Shown: one piece after another, positions 1-7,579 of the stretch | How the letters are laid out: each line of letters opens with the position of its first letter | Numbering within the stretch: position 1 is the first letter of the stretch | NCBI GenBank assembly: GCA_009845545.1 | Contig: VXZK01000356.1 | Coordinates: 1 to 38,009 of the forward strand | Length of the DNA stretch: 38,009 nucleotides | Origin: Candidatus Poribacteria bacterium | GTDB lineage: Bacteria; Poribacteria; WGA-4E; WGA-3G | Direction: 5' to 3' | Notes under the pieces: model-generated | Told to the model about the DNA's origin: nothing | Database searches by the model: none | What the model saw: only the letters and a program-made list of their open reading frames with translations | Translations under genes and position numbers: made by a program

Positions 1-78
1 CAACACAGCTTCGGCAGTTATCCCGTGTTGTGTTCGCCGTGCTTGCGATGACCGGAAACCATGCAAAGGAAGTGAACC

Positions 79-1269
79 ATGCGTACCCGTAAGTTAAAAT
101 TGCAATATACTGAACAGTTAGATTCTTTGAATGCAGCGACAGCGTCTGTATGGCGTGAGTGTTTGATACTCAAGGAGATGTGGGACTATTCGCATGGTTA
201 CCGGACTGGTGGTGCTCTTGATATGCCTTGTGAGTTGTGGATGGATAAGCAGTTAAGTAAATCGCAACCCTTGCATTCACAGAGTATTCAAGAAGTGCGT
301 AGACGTTATTTCAAGAATCGCAAGGGGTTCCGTGAAAAACGCAAAAATGGTGACAAGAAAGCGAAACCACCGCATCGCGATAAAAAGTTTCAAACAACCA
401 CTTGGAAGAAATCCGCTATTCATTTCAAAGGCTCTATGCTTGTCTTATCAAATGGTCAAGGCAATGCGCCCTTAAAAGTGCAGTTGCCAAAGAATTTTGA
501 TTTGAAATATGCTATATCACATATTGCTATCGTGGAGTTGGTTTATGACAAGGGGCAGTATACTCTGCATTTTGTATATAATGTAGGTAAATCTGTAAAA
601 TCTAAAGCGAAAGGTGTTGTTGGCGTTGACATTGGTGAGATACATCCTATGGTCAGTCATGATGGTGTTAATACCCGAATTTTCAATGGGCGGTATATAC
701 GAAGTCTATACCGGTTGAGAAATAAGGTAATAGCATCATTCAACAAAAAGATTGATAGGTGCAAACGCCATTCTAAACGCTGGTGGTATCTTGTGAGACA
801 CAAATGGAAACGCATCAGGCAAATCGACAATCAGATACGCGATGGCTTACACAAACATACAACAAAGTTTCTTCAAATGTGTAAAGATAGAGATATTGCC
901 ACTATTGTGATTGGCGATTTGACTGGTATACGCGAAAATATAGACTACGGCAAGAAGGCTAATCAAAAACTTCATCAATGGGCATTCGGCAAAATCACAC
1001 AACTGATTTCATACAAAGCAAAGTCTTTAGGGATCAAAGTGGAAGTGATTGATGAATCTTACACATCGCAAACTTGCCCAAAATGCGGTAACAGAAAGAA
1101 ACCTACAAAACGCGAGTATAAATGCAAATGCGGATTTATATATCATCGCGATGGCGTAGGCGCAATTAATATAAGACAAAAGTATCTGGGACATTTAGGT
1201 GCCCCCGTAGCGGCGACTATGGCATCGCCCGTCGGCATACGCTTAGAATGCAGACGTTGCTCCGCCTGA
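79..1269 (+). CDS. tnpB: TnpB, IS605 OrfB-type RNA-guided nuclease
   Basis: TnpB is the transposon-encoded ancestor of Cas12: it binds an omega/reRNA made from the element's right end and cuts DNA next to a short TAM. The 396 aa match the family length. Residues 1-170 form the helical/wedge region, rich in Lys and Arg. RuvC-I is GVDIGE with Asp184. The zinc ribbon has CPKC (333-336) and CKC (349-351). RuvC-III is HRDGVGAINI with Asp358. The usual RuvC-II glutamate before DL is Gly279 (IVIGDL); the nearest acidic candidate is Glu286 in GIREN. The ATG at 79 follows AAAGGAAGTGAACC. No reading-frame damage is seen, so the protein could be active if Glu286 or another residue replaces the missing glutamate. 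Confidence 0.93.
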   Translation: MRTRKLKLQYTEQLDSLNAATASVWRECLILKEMWDYSHGYRTGGALDMPCELWMDKQLSKSQPLHSQSIQEVRRRYFKNRKGFREKRKNGDKKAKPPHRDKKFQTTTWKKSAIHFKGSMLVLSNGQGNAPLKVQLPKNFDLKYAISHIAIVELVYDKGQYTLHFVYNVGKSVKSKAKGVVGVDIGEIHPMVSHDGVNTRIFNGRYIRSLYRLRNKVIASFNKKIDRCKRHSKRWWYLVRHKWKRIRQIDNQIRDGLHKHTTKFLQMCKDRDIATIVIGDLTGIRENIDYGKKANQKLHQWAFGKITQLISYKAKSLGIKVEVIDESYTSQTCPKCGNRKKPTKREYKCKCGFIYHRDGVGAINIRQKYLGHLGAPVAATMASPVGIRLECRRCSA

Positions 1270-1331
1270 GCGGAGAATGTTCCCATGAGGAACAAAAGGA
1301 ATCTCCAGTCTTTAGACTGGAGAGGGTTCAA
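1260..1331 (+). ncRNA. IS right end / probable omega RNA (reRNA) 3' scaffold
   Basis: Three consecutive perfect hairpins lie at the tnpB stop and just after it: CTCCGC/GCGGAG (1260-1275), TGTTCC/GGAACA (1278-1294) and CTCCAGTCT/AGACTGGAG (1303-1322), then GGTTCAA. Such a hairpin run ending in the element border is what the reRNA scaffold of TnpB systems looks like. The guide would be the flanking bases from about 1332. The third hairpin is also the expected subterminal right-end hairpin recognised by TnpA. RNA production is inferred, not shown. Confidence 0.6.
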
Positions 1332-1382
1332 CATAGATCCGAAGGTAAGTCTATAGAAAAGGGAGGCGTTTGCTCGTGCCGT

Positions 1383-1412
1383 TTGACAATCCACAAGTAG
1401 TAGTGTTATACT
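1383..1412 (+). promoter_or_regulatory. Promoter for WD40 gene
   Basis: TTGACA (1383-1388), an 18-base spacer, then TATACT (1407-1412). This is a near-consensus sigma-70 promoter about 50 bases upstream of the WD40 start; the leader carries AGAAAGGAATTAAGAG before the ATG. Confidence 0.65.
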
Positions 1413-1464
1413 TTTGTAAGGCGTTTCGATTGCTAAACAAACTGCTACAGAAAGGAATTAAGAG

Positions 1465-2193
1465 ATGACACAACGGATCGCTCTCATTCTACTCTTCGTT
1501 TCATTCCAATTCATTCCAAATCTCTCAGCAGAAGACTATAACCGGTGGCATCTTCCTGAAGGTGCGAAACTCCGGCTCGGAAAAGGCACCCTACATGACA
1601 TCAAATTCACACCGGATGGTAACTGGGTCGTGGTTGCAACCGGCATCGGGATTTGGATATACGACGCACAGACTGGAGAGGAGCTCACCCTCCTGACGGG
1701 ACACACGGATCGGGTTACCTCATTGGGTTTCCCAGCGGATGGGCGTTTCCTCGCAAGTGGAAGTTTCGATGGGACAGTTCGGTTGTGGGATATAGATACT
1801 GGGGAACAGACTGCTCTTTTCGCTGGACATCGGGCTGGCATCGGAGCCATTGCGGTGTCACCGGACGGAAAAACCGTCGTCAGTGGCGACAGTACATGGA
1901 AAGGGGTGCTAATCCTTTGGGATGTAGAGACAGGTGAACAGATTAAGCGTCACACTGGATACACAGATAACCTGATTCACAGGTTCAAAATTTTTCTTGA
2001 TAAGAGTCGCACCGTGCCAAATCCGAACGCAATTGAAGCAATCGCTTTCTCACCCGATGGGAAAATCCTCGCGGGTGGCAGTGTATACGACAGCCAGTTA
2101 GGCAGATCAGACCTCATTCGTTTGTGGGAAATTCCAAGTGGACGGATACTGACAACTCTCACTGGACACACAAGTACTGTCAGGGTACTGTGA
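1465..2193 (+). CDS. Exported WD40-repeat protein, cut short by in-frame TGA
   Basis: The protein starts with a signal peptide (residues 1 to about 22, ending near LSA-ED) and continues as WD40 beta-propeller blades: TGHTDRVTSLGF...GTVRLWDIDTGE, AGHRAGIGAIAVSPDGK...LILWDVETGE, AIAFSPDGK...IRLWEIPSGR and a last TGHTSTVRVL. WD40 propellers are protein-binding scaffolds; no enzyme activity is implied. At 2191-2193 a TGA interrupts the strand just before FSPDG. The same frame continues for 31 codons with a perfect WD40 blade end, so the intact gene was probably 273-274 codons. The 242-aa product would lack half a blade. It stands alone, after the IS element and with its own promoter. Confidence 0.8.
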   Translation: MTQRIALILLFVSFQFIPNLSAEDYNRWHLPEGAKLRLGKGTLHDIKFTPDGNWVVVATGIGIWIYDAQTGEELTLLTGHTDRVTSLGFPADGRFLASGSFDGTVRLWDIDTGEQTALFAGHRAGIGAIAVSPDGKTVVSGDSTWKGVLILWDVETGEQIKRHTGYTDNLIHRFKIFLDKSRTVPNPNAIEAIAFSPDGKILAGGSVYDSQLGRSDLIRLWEIPSGRILTTLTGHTSTVRVL

Positions 2194-2286
2194 TTCTCAC
2201 CTGATGGAAAAACGCTCGCAAGTAGTAGTAGCGATGGAACAATTCTCCTCTGGGATTTGGATAAAATCGTTCGGTTAGATAGATAA
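2194..2286 (+). pseudogene. In-frame 3' continuation of the WD40 gene
   Basis: Directly after the TGA the same frame reads FSPDGKTLASSSSDGTI then LLWDLDKIVRLDR and stops at TAA 2284-2286. This completes the last WD40 blade. A TCA-to-TGA change (Ser, as in VLSFSPDG) is the simplest explanation. Other genes here use TGA as a normal stop, which argues against recoding. Confidence 0.7.
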
Positions 2287-2340
2287 ACATTGCGTTCAGC
2301 CGATACAACCTATATCTAACGCAAGTTGCCACCTTTTGAT

Positions 2341-2415
2341 ACACATAGCACTCCGCTGGAGTGCTATCGTGTAAATACGTCATTTTCTATAGACATACCA
2401 CCCCTCTGGGGTGTG
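2341..2415. repeat. Two intergenic hairpins between WD40 gene and MFS remnant
   Basis: The first is a perfect 10-bp stem with a 3-base loop, ATAGCACTCC (2345-2354) and GGAGTGCTAT (2358-2367), extended by ACAC/GTGT. The second is CACCCC (2399-2404), loop TCT, GGGGTG (2408-2413). They separate two convergent genes and could act as terminators, but neither has a U-run, so REP-like repeats are equally likely. The rest of 2287-2494 shows nothing else. Confidence 0.55.
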
Positions 2416-2494
2416 GAAGGGACTGAAACCCCGTTCTGAAATGTGCGAAATCTGTTAGTAGCAACTTGGGTTATATCTAATGGAATACTGATTC

Positions 2495-3217
2495 TTAGGC
2501 ACTTTGGCTAAATCGCGGTTCAGCCAATCGGAAGGTTAGCAAAAATCCTACCAAAACAAGTACGCCGCACCCGATAAAGACCGGTTCAAAGGCGAATCCC
2601 TCGATTAATGCCCCAATCAGAGGGGAGACGAACAGCGGGATCGCTTGAAAAAGACTCATCACACCGAGATATTGGGGGTGTTTCTCTTGTGGCGCGATTT
2701 CAAGGGTGTAGTTCGTGACGATGCGGGCTGAGACGGGTGTGAACCCCATAAGTGCAAAGATAATCCAATAAAACTGTGCACCGGTTGGCATTCGACTAAT
2801 GCCGACTGCTAACAGCGGCATACAGGCACTGATGAGTATCAGGATACGCAAGACGAATCGGTTCCCTGAACGGTCTGCGATGTTGCCCATGATACCGGCA
2901 CCGATAGCGTTAGAGGCATTCTGCGCAATTATTAGCGTGACGAAACCAGAAGGGACTAACCCTAACGTTCGCGTTCCGAAAACGGTGTAGTGTGGGAAAA
3001 GGGGCCAGATCGAGTAGAATAGCAGGATAACGACTGCGAATCGCCGAAAATTTCTGTCATATCGCAAGGATAGAAGGGCATCGCCGAGAAATCTGAAAAA
3101 AGGTGCCGTGCCCTCCGGCTGTGAAGGGAGTTCTCTAAACCCAAAACTGACCGCCGCTGCGATCCCGAAGAAGAGCGCCGTTGCCCCAAAGAGCACAGCA
3201 TAACGCGGTGGACTCAC
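2495..3217 (-). CDS. MFS transporter, C-terminal half only (5'-truncated)
   Basis: The 240 aa contain about seven hydrophobic segments and correspond to TM6, the long central loop (PSQPEGTAPFFRFLGDALLSLRYDRNFRRF) and TM7-12 of a major facilitator transporter. The loop motif GNIADRSGNR resembles the MFS A-type motif at the start of the second half. Full MFS proteins have about 400 aa and 12 TMs. The ORF opens with a GTG at 3217 and an in-frame TAA lies 7 codons upstream, with no Shine-Dalgarno and no room for the missing half before the aldo-keto reductase stop at 3271. It is best read as a remnant left by a deletion or rearrangement; substrate unknown. Confidence 0.75.
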   Translation of the reverse strand: MSPPRYAVLFGATALFFGIAAAVSFGFRELPSQPEGTAPFFRFLGDALLSLRYDRNFRRFAVVILLFYSIWPLFPHYTVFGTRTLGLVPSGFVTLIIAQNASNAIGAGIMGNIADRSGNRFVLRILILISACMPLLAVGISRMPTGAQFYWIIFALMGFTPVSARIVTNYTLEIAPQEKHPQYLGVMSLFQAIPLFVSPLIGALIEGFAFEPVFIGCGVLVLVGFLLTFRLAEPRFSQSA

Positions 3218-3270
3218 AGAAAACCAACGCGGCTTTTATCCATTGAAATTCCAGTCGTTTGTTCGCAAAT

Positions 3271-4080
3271 TTACGGTGTTAGTGCGCCTTCTTCGAGCCG
3301 CTGCGCCCCATATTTTTCCAAATCCGCTTGTTCATCCGGTGTTAAGGTCTCTTGCTTGGAGAGTGCTTCTGCGATTCGATGGAACCGTTCAACGTCTCTC
3401 AATCCCATGATCGTTAGATGGACACTTTTATGGCTGAGCACATAGCGATAGAATTGTTCTGGAGACGGCGCGTCTGCGTCTCCAAAAAGTCTGTCATTCC
3501 GTGAGGCGTTCATAATGACAACACCTGTATTGTGTTTGTCGGCAGCAGGGAAAACTGTATCTTCGGGCGTTTTCATCGCACAATTATACCAGCATAAGAC
3601 GGTGTCGAAATGCCCGGTTGCAACAGCGTGCTGAATCTGTACCCAATCGTGTCCGGTAACACCGATGAAGCGGATAAGCCCTTCATCTCGTGCTTTTTGC
3701 GCCATCTCCAAGGCACCACCGGGTGCTAACGCTTGGTCTCGTTCCTCTTGCGTGTTCAGGTGATGTAGTTGGTAAATGTCAATATAATCAACGCCGAGCA
3801 TCCGCAACGATGTTTCAAGTTCTGTTCGTGCGCCTTTTGCATCGCGCTGAGCGGTTTTCGTCGCAAGAATGAGTTTATCGCGTTGTCCCTTTATAGCGGC
3901 TCCGATGACCTTTTCATCCTCGCCATCTCTGTAGGTCCGTGCCGTATCCATATAATTGATACCGGCATCAATTGCTTTCCGGTAACCGTCAACGGATTCA
4001 CAATACGCGCCGCCGCTACCGAGTCGGGTAACCGTCAAACCTGTGCGACCTAAGACTGTTTTCGGAATTTCATAAGCCAT
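3271..4080 (-). CDS. Aldo/keto reductase family oxidoreductase
   Basis: A 269-aa NAD(P)H-dependent AKR of (beta/alpha)8-barrel fold. The catalytic tetrad is visible: Asp45 and Tyr50 in YMDTARTYRDGE, Lys75 in LATKT, and His106 in YQLHHL. It probably reduces or oxidises a carbonyl on a sugar or small aldehyde; the substrate cannot be read. The ATG at 4080 is preferred over one 9 codons upstream because GAGGTAAACATC precedes it. A strong promoter lies 190 bases upstream. The stop is followed by the MFS remnant in the same orientation. Confidence 0.88.
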   Translation of the reverse strand: MAYEIPKTVLGRTGLTVTRLGSGGAYCESVDGYRKAIDAGINYMDTARTYRDGEDEKVIGAAIKGQRDKLILATKTAQRDAKGARTELETSLRMLGVDYIDIYQLHHLNTQEERDQALAPGGALEMAQKARDEGLIRFIGVTGHDWVQIQHAVATGHFDTVLCWYNCAMKTPEDTVFPAADKHNTGVVIMNASRNDRLFGDADAPSPEQFYRYVLSHKSVHLTIMGLRDVERFHRIAEALSKQETLTPDEQADLEKYGAQRLEEGALTP

Positions 4081-4096
4081 GATGTTTACCTCTATG

Positions 4097-4200
4097 GCTA
4101 TCAGCAATAATAGCCATCAGCAGTCAGGGCGGATTTTTGAAAAATCCTTTCAGCAGTCAGAGAAGGTAGTTTTCAGTTATCGGTTATCAGTCCTAAGAGG
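4097..4200. repeat. Intergenic hairpin/repeat block (CAG-rich family)
   Basis: The leader of the aldo-keto reductase gene holds GGCTAT/ATAGCC (4097-4116), GGATTTTT/AAAAATCC (4131-4147) flanked by CAGCAGTCAG copies, and CAGTTATCGGTTATCAG near 4175. The same arrangement with changed but still pairing arms occurs at 13637-13680, and the CAGTTATCGG phrase recurs at the right end of the window. Confidence 0.55.
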
Positions 4201-4274
4201 GTTCCATGAGACAATAACCTCTTAACTGACAACTATTCTGCTAATTGCTGATTTATCATTGAATGTTAGGAAAG

Positions 4275-4303
4275 AGTATATTCTATTTTAATGTAAAAGT
4301 CAA
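4275..4303 (-). promoter_or_regulatory. Promoter for aldo/keto reductase
   Basis: On the minus strand: TTGACT (4303-4298), a 17-base spacer, TATACT (4280-4275). A near-consensus sigma-70 promoter; transcription would start near 4268 and give a leader of about 190 bases containing the hairpin repeats. Confidence 0.65.
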
Positions 4304-4316
4304 TCTTCTTAGTTGA

Positions 4317-4345
4317 AAATCGCGAGCCCAGCTCGCTCCTACAGA
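4317..4345. repeat. GCGAGC-CCA-GCTCGC dispersed hairpin, copy 1
   Basis: AATCGCGAGCCCAGCTCGCT followed by CCTACAG. One of three near-identical copies in the window (also 5943-5976 and 18191-18219). The core is a 6-bp stem GCGAGC/GCTCGC with a 3-base loop. Confidence 0.75.
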
Positions 4346-4404
4346 AGAGGGCATTGAACAGACAACCGAAAATATGGAGAACTAAATGCCCCTAAAATAT
4401 CTTC

Positions 4405-5928
4405 TCAAAATGCGGGTGCCATCTCCCACGCCTGAACGGATCGGAAATGTGCCTGTCCACCACGACTCACCAATCTTACACCGGTGCTATCGGCTCGCGT
4501 CGGGTAGACACGTTGCGTAATACACTGCCTACCGTTAGCAAACACCTCAACCACAGACTTATCGACATAGATGCGGAGTTGAAGTGTTTCGTTATTTCTT
4601 AGTGTGAATGGCGCGGACTGTGCGTCAACGAACTGCTCTGATTCCGGTAGTCTTGCAGTGCCACCCGCGTCCCGATAGTATGGGTAGCGGATTGCTTCGT
4701 TTAAGGTAGAACGACTGATGTCTATTTTTAAAGTGCCTTCCGCTGGGACGTACAGAATCCCGGTGCGTTCAGCCTGATCAGGCGAACAGAGTACTTGAAC
4801 GCCGACTTCGGTTGCCTCGCCGGGCTCAATTTCGACAGCCAATTCGAGGCAGTTTCCCTGAACCTCTTCTAAGTTCAATTCATCATCAGCGCCCAGGGTG
4901 ATATTTTCACGCGTTCTTGGGTTCATCCGTAGGCATTCCAACTCTGGTACCGGTTCAATCAGCAGACTACCGTCTGTTGCGAGGGACAGGATGCGTGGCA
5001 ACGTCATAACGCCTGACCAACCCGAAGCACGTTCCTGTTCAACGCCACGGATTTCGCGAATCCAATCGAAAAAGATACGCCGTCCTTGGGCATCTAAAAG
5101 TGAGCGGGGTCCACCGAGCAATCCACCTTCCCAACTCATCCGCCCGTAGGTTTCGACGTGATATTCCTCATTTTCAAATCGTCCGATGTAATACTGTGTG
5201 CCTTGCCAGTGGCTACAAAAGAGTAACATGTGCTGATCGCCCAACGGATAGAAATCAGGTACTGCACAATCCTCTTCAGCGTCTGTCCACTCGCGCCGCG
5301 ATTGATAAAAGGAACGCACAAATTCCCAGTCTACGAGGTTAGACGATTTAAACAGCGCAGTTCCGTCTCCGATTTGTCCCGGTATTGTGTTTCCGATGAG
5401 GGCGTAATACGTATCGCCTTCCACCCAAGCACACGGGTCAAATACAATATATTCGCCGTGTCCTTTCTCACCCGGTTTTGGCACTGGAATCACTGGGTTG
5501 GCAGGATGCTTATCCCACGTAATGAGCAGGTCATCATCACTTGTTGCGATACACGTGCCATCAGGAATTCCGTGATAGATGAACGTCGGGACACCCTCCA
5601 GATTCACGAGTGCACCGCCGCTAAAACATCCGCCTCGGTCTGGTCCGTCAAGGTCCGGTGTTAAAGCGATCGGGTGATGCACCCAATGTACGAGATCGAC
5701 ACTCGAGGCGTGTCCCCATTGCATCCACTTCCAATAGCCACCTTCAGGGTTGTGTTGATAGAAGATATGATAGCGTCCCTTCCAAAAGATGGAACCGTTG
5801 ATATCGTTCATCCAGCCAAATGGCGGTGTGAAGTGGTAGCGCGGTCGATATGGATCGTCTGTATACATCGCGCCGAGTTCTCGCGTAGCCTGAATAAGTG
5901 CTTCTGTTTTTTCTATAGCTGTGCTCAT
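4405..5928 (-). CDS. Glycoside hydrolase family 32 (fructan/sucrose hydrolase-like)
   Basis: A 507-aa protein with the GH32 layout: a five-bladed propeller (about 25-330) and a C-terminal beta-sandwich with LRIYVDKSVVEVFANG. Motifs: WMNDING with nucleophile Asp42 (usual WMNDPNG), FDPCAW with Asp164 (usual RDP, transition-state stabiliser), and EEDCAVPDFYPL with Glu219 or Asp220 as acid/base in place of the usual ECPD. Family members hydrolyse beta-fructosidic bonds in sucrose, inulin or levan. No signal peptide is seen, so it should be cytoplasmic. The ATG at 5928 (MSTAIEK) follows AAGGAACAACAAAACT; a longer frame would start inside the dispersed hairpin repeat. It is downstream of the 6039-7535 gene and probably co-transcribed. 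Confidence 0.88.
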   Translation of the reverse strand: MSTAIEKTEALIQATRELGAMYTDDPYRPRYHFTPPFGWMNDINGSIFWKGRYHIFYQHNPEGGYWKWMQWGHASSVDLVHWVHHPIALTPDLDGPDRGGCFSGGALVNLEGVPTFIYHGIPDGTCIATSDDDLLITWDKHPANPVIPVPKPGEKGHGEYIVFDPCAWVEGDTYYALIGNTIPGQIGDGTALFKSSNLVDWEFVRSFYQSRREWTDAEEDCAVPDFYPLGDQHMLLFCSHWQGTQYYIGRFENEEYHVETYGRMSWEGGLLGGPRSLLDAQGRRIFFDWIREIRGVEQERASGWSGVMTLPRILSLATDGSLLIEPVPELECLRMNPRTRENITLGADDELNLEEVQGNCLELAVEIEPGEATEVGVQVLCSPDQAERTGILYVPAEGTLKIDISRSTLNEAIRYPYYRDAGGTARLPESEQFVDAQSAPFTLRNNETLQLRIYVDKSVVEVFANGRQCITQRVYPTRADSTGVRLVSRGGQAHFRSVQAWEMAPAF

Positions 5929-5942
5929 AGTTTTGTTGTTCC

Positions 5943-5976
5943 TTGTAGGAATCGCGAGCACAGCTCGCTCCTACAA
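5943..5976. repeat. GCGAGC-ACA-GCTCGC dispersed hairpin, copy 2
   Basis: TTGTAGGA (5943-5950) pairs with TCCTACAA (5969-5976) and encloses GCGAGC (5954-5959), loop ACA, GCTCGC (5963-5968). It sits between the two glycosidase genes, immediately upstream of the GH32 start, and is the most complete copy. Confidence 0.8.
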
Positions 5977-6038
5977 ACATAGGTTTAAATTGTGTCCAAG
6001 TTGTGAGCGTTATTGCGACTTGGTGTCAGTGTATCAAA

Positions 6039-7535
6039 TCAGTCAGTGAACCAGAAGGCGTAAATTTCTGCCTCGAGTATAGAAAAGCGAAGGCGCACGG
6101 TCTTACCGCGGAGTTCAGCAAGGTCAGCCTTCTCCTTCCAACGCATCGGTTCATCAATACTATCGACCATCGCCGGGATACTTTCGTCGAAGGTGTATCC
6201 CGGAAAGGGTTGACCATTATCGGCATTGAGAACCTCTATCTTAACCCGACCACGCCAAGAATCCACATTCACACGCAGTTCGTTGTCTTCCACGACCATC
6301 GGTTTGGTCAACACTGAACCCCATTCAATGCCACCCTTAAGCGACACAAAACCGTCAACACGAAGTTTGGCGAGTGACATGGCAAAGTTGTTGAGATACT
6401 TTCTGTTTATTATGTCTGCCAAAGGTTGGCTACGGTGTCGAACGCCGAGGTAATAGAACCAGAGTTCATTGTTCCGTCTGATCGGTCCGTTGACGACCGA
6501 AATCTGTCCTGTATCGTAGGCACTGCCATCCCCTACGGGTGATAATTCAATAAATGGCGTGCGGTTCCCGACCCGCTCCCATTGCCGTAGATCGCGACTT
6601 GAAGATAGTTCCACCGACTTACGACTGTCTACGTTTTCATAGAGTGGCGGGTGCTTCCCTGTCCAATGGTGCATCACAGGCAGCCCCAAATATAAATCCT
6701 CGTACCGAAATACGGGAAAATTGTAAACATCGGTGCGCCATTCCTCAGGTCGGTTGTATATCGGGGTCAAATAATCGGGATCCTCAATGAATTTGCGTAT
6801 CCGTTCTTCGCCGTTTTCTTGATCCATCTGATCGGCGTGAAAAATTAGTTCTATCCCGCTCCAGTTCTCAAAGTCTTCGCTGGTACTCAAACAGAAGCTG
6901 CGTCCATAAGGTGACCTGCCATCGGGTCCGGCGTGCTTAACGGTCGCGATAAATAGACCGTTCTCGTCGTCATAACCGAAATGTGCCTCGTCCGAACTGG
7001 GAACAGGTGGTACATCAAGATATGTCCAGTGGAGGCAATCTGATGAGACTGCTGGTGTCAACCCGCCCCCTTTTCCCCATCCCATGCCTTTGTAGCGGCG
7101 TTGTTCATCGGGGTCGTGGGGGTCGTAGATAGGTCCGAGTGGTACGCCTGTGGGTAGAATATTGTTATCTGTACCGATCGCGGTGCCTCGCCATGTGAGG
7201 GCATCATAATCTTGTAGTCCTAATGCCGGTTTCTCCCAATTTACACCGTCTTCCGAGGTCGCATAGCAGATAAAACTCCGCCCACCCATCGGTGCCCCCG
7301 TTACATCGAGTTTGACTTCTGGATCATCTGATTCTGAACTAGCGTAGTAAAGTGTCTTGAAAACTGCTTCATCGGGAACCCATGCGGGGGTCGTCCACAT
7401 CATAATACCGCAGTTTTCCCAGCGATGCTCAGGTCGCAGCACGACGTTTTTTTCAACTTTTCGCAGTGGATGTAACTTCCGGGCGAGATTGTTGATTTCC
7501 TCAACATCATGGTCATCAATGAATAACGTTTTCAT
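6039..7535 (-). CDS. Putative glycosidase with five-bladed propeller fold (GH32/43/68-like)
   Basis: The 498-aa product contains short propeller-type strands such as RSFICYATSEDGVNWEKPALG, GPIYDPHDPDEQRRYKG, SSDCLHWTYL and SSSRDLRQWERVG, then a C-terminal beta-rich module (about 400-498) similar in layout to a GH32 C-terminal sandwich (GRVKIEVLNADNG...VRLRFSILEAEIYAFWF). The Asp and Glu residues in DPHDPDE and DENG are candidate catalytic or metal sites, but no family signature is certain. Start ATG 7535 follows AAGGAGCAGTA. It precedes the GH32 gene by about 110 bases on the same strand, suggesting a shared sugar-degradation operon. It could also be a non-catalytic sugar-binding propeller. 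Confidence 0.7.
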   Translation of the reverse strand: MKTLFIDDHDVEEINNLARKLHPLRKVEKNVVLRPEHRWENCGIMMWTTPAWVPDEAVFKTLYYASSESDDPEVKLDVTGAPMGGRSFICYATSEDGVNWEKPALGLQDYDALTWRGTAIGTDNNILPTGVPLGPIYDPHDPDEQRRYKGMGWGKGGGLTPAVSSDCLHWTYLDVPPVPSSDEAHFGYDDENGLFIATVKHAGPDGRSPYGRSFCLSTSEDFENWSGIELIFHADQMDQENGEERIRKFIEDPDYLTPIYNRPEEWRTDVYNFPVFRYEDLYLGLPVMHHWTGKHPPLYENVDSRKSVELSSSRDLRQWERVGNRTPFIELSPVGDGSAYDTGQISVVNGPIRRNNELWFYYLGVRHRSQPLADIINRKYLNNFAMSLAKLRVDGFVSLKGGIEWGSVLTKPMVVEDNELRVNVDSWRGRVKIEVLNADNGQPFPGYTFDESIPAMVDSIDEPMRWKEKADLAELRGKTVRLRFSILEAEIYAFWFTD

Positions 7536-7579
7536 TACTGCTCCTTATTGACGCTTATGCTACCTTACAAAGTGTCGCT

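Larger units (their letters stand above)
1..1331 (+). mobile_element. IS200/IS605-family element (IS1341-like), tnpB only
   Basis: The element holds one gene, tnpB (79-1269), followed by the hairpin-rich right end typical of this family; the right boundary is placed after GGTTCAA at 1325-1331. The left 30 bases carry an inverted repeat, CAACAC (1-6) with GTGTTG (25-30), which could be a left-end hairpin, but the true left end may lie outside the window. No tnpA (Y1 transposase) is visible, so mobility would need TnpA in trans. IS200/IS605 elements have no terminal inverted repeats and make no target duplication, so exact ends cannot be proved from one copy. Confidence 0.75.

Noticed and set aside
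2191..2193. TGA recoding (selenocysteine or Trp) in the WD40 gene
   Set aside because: TGA ends other genes in the window normally, the WD40 position favours Ser or Ala, and no SECIS-like stem is evident. Nonsense mutation is simpler.
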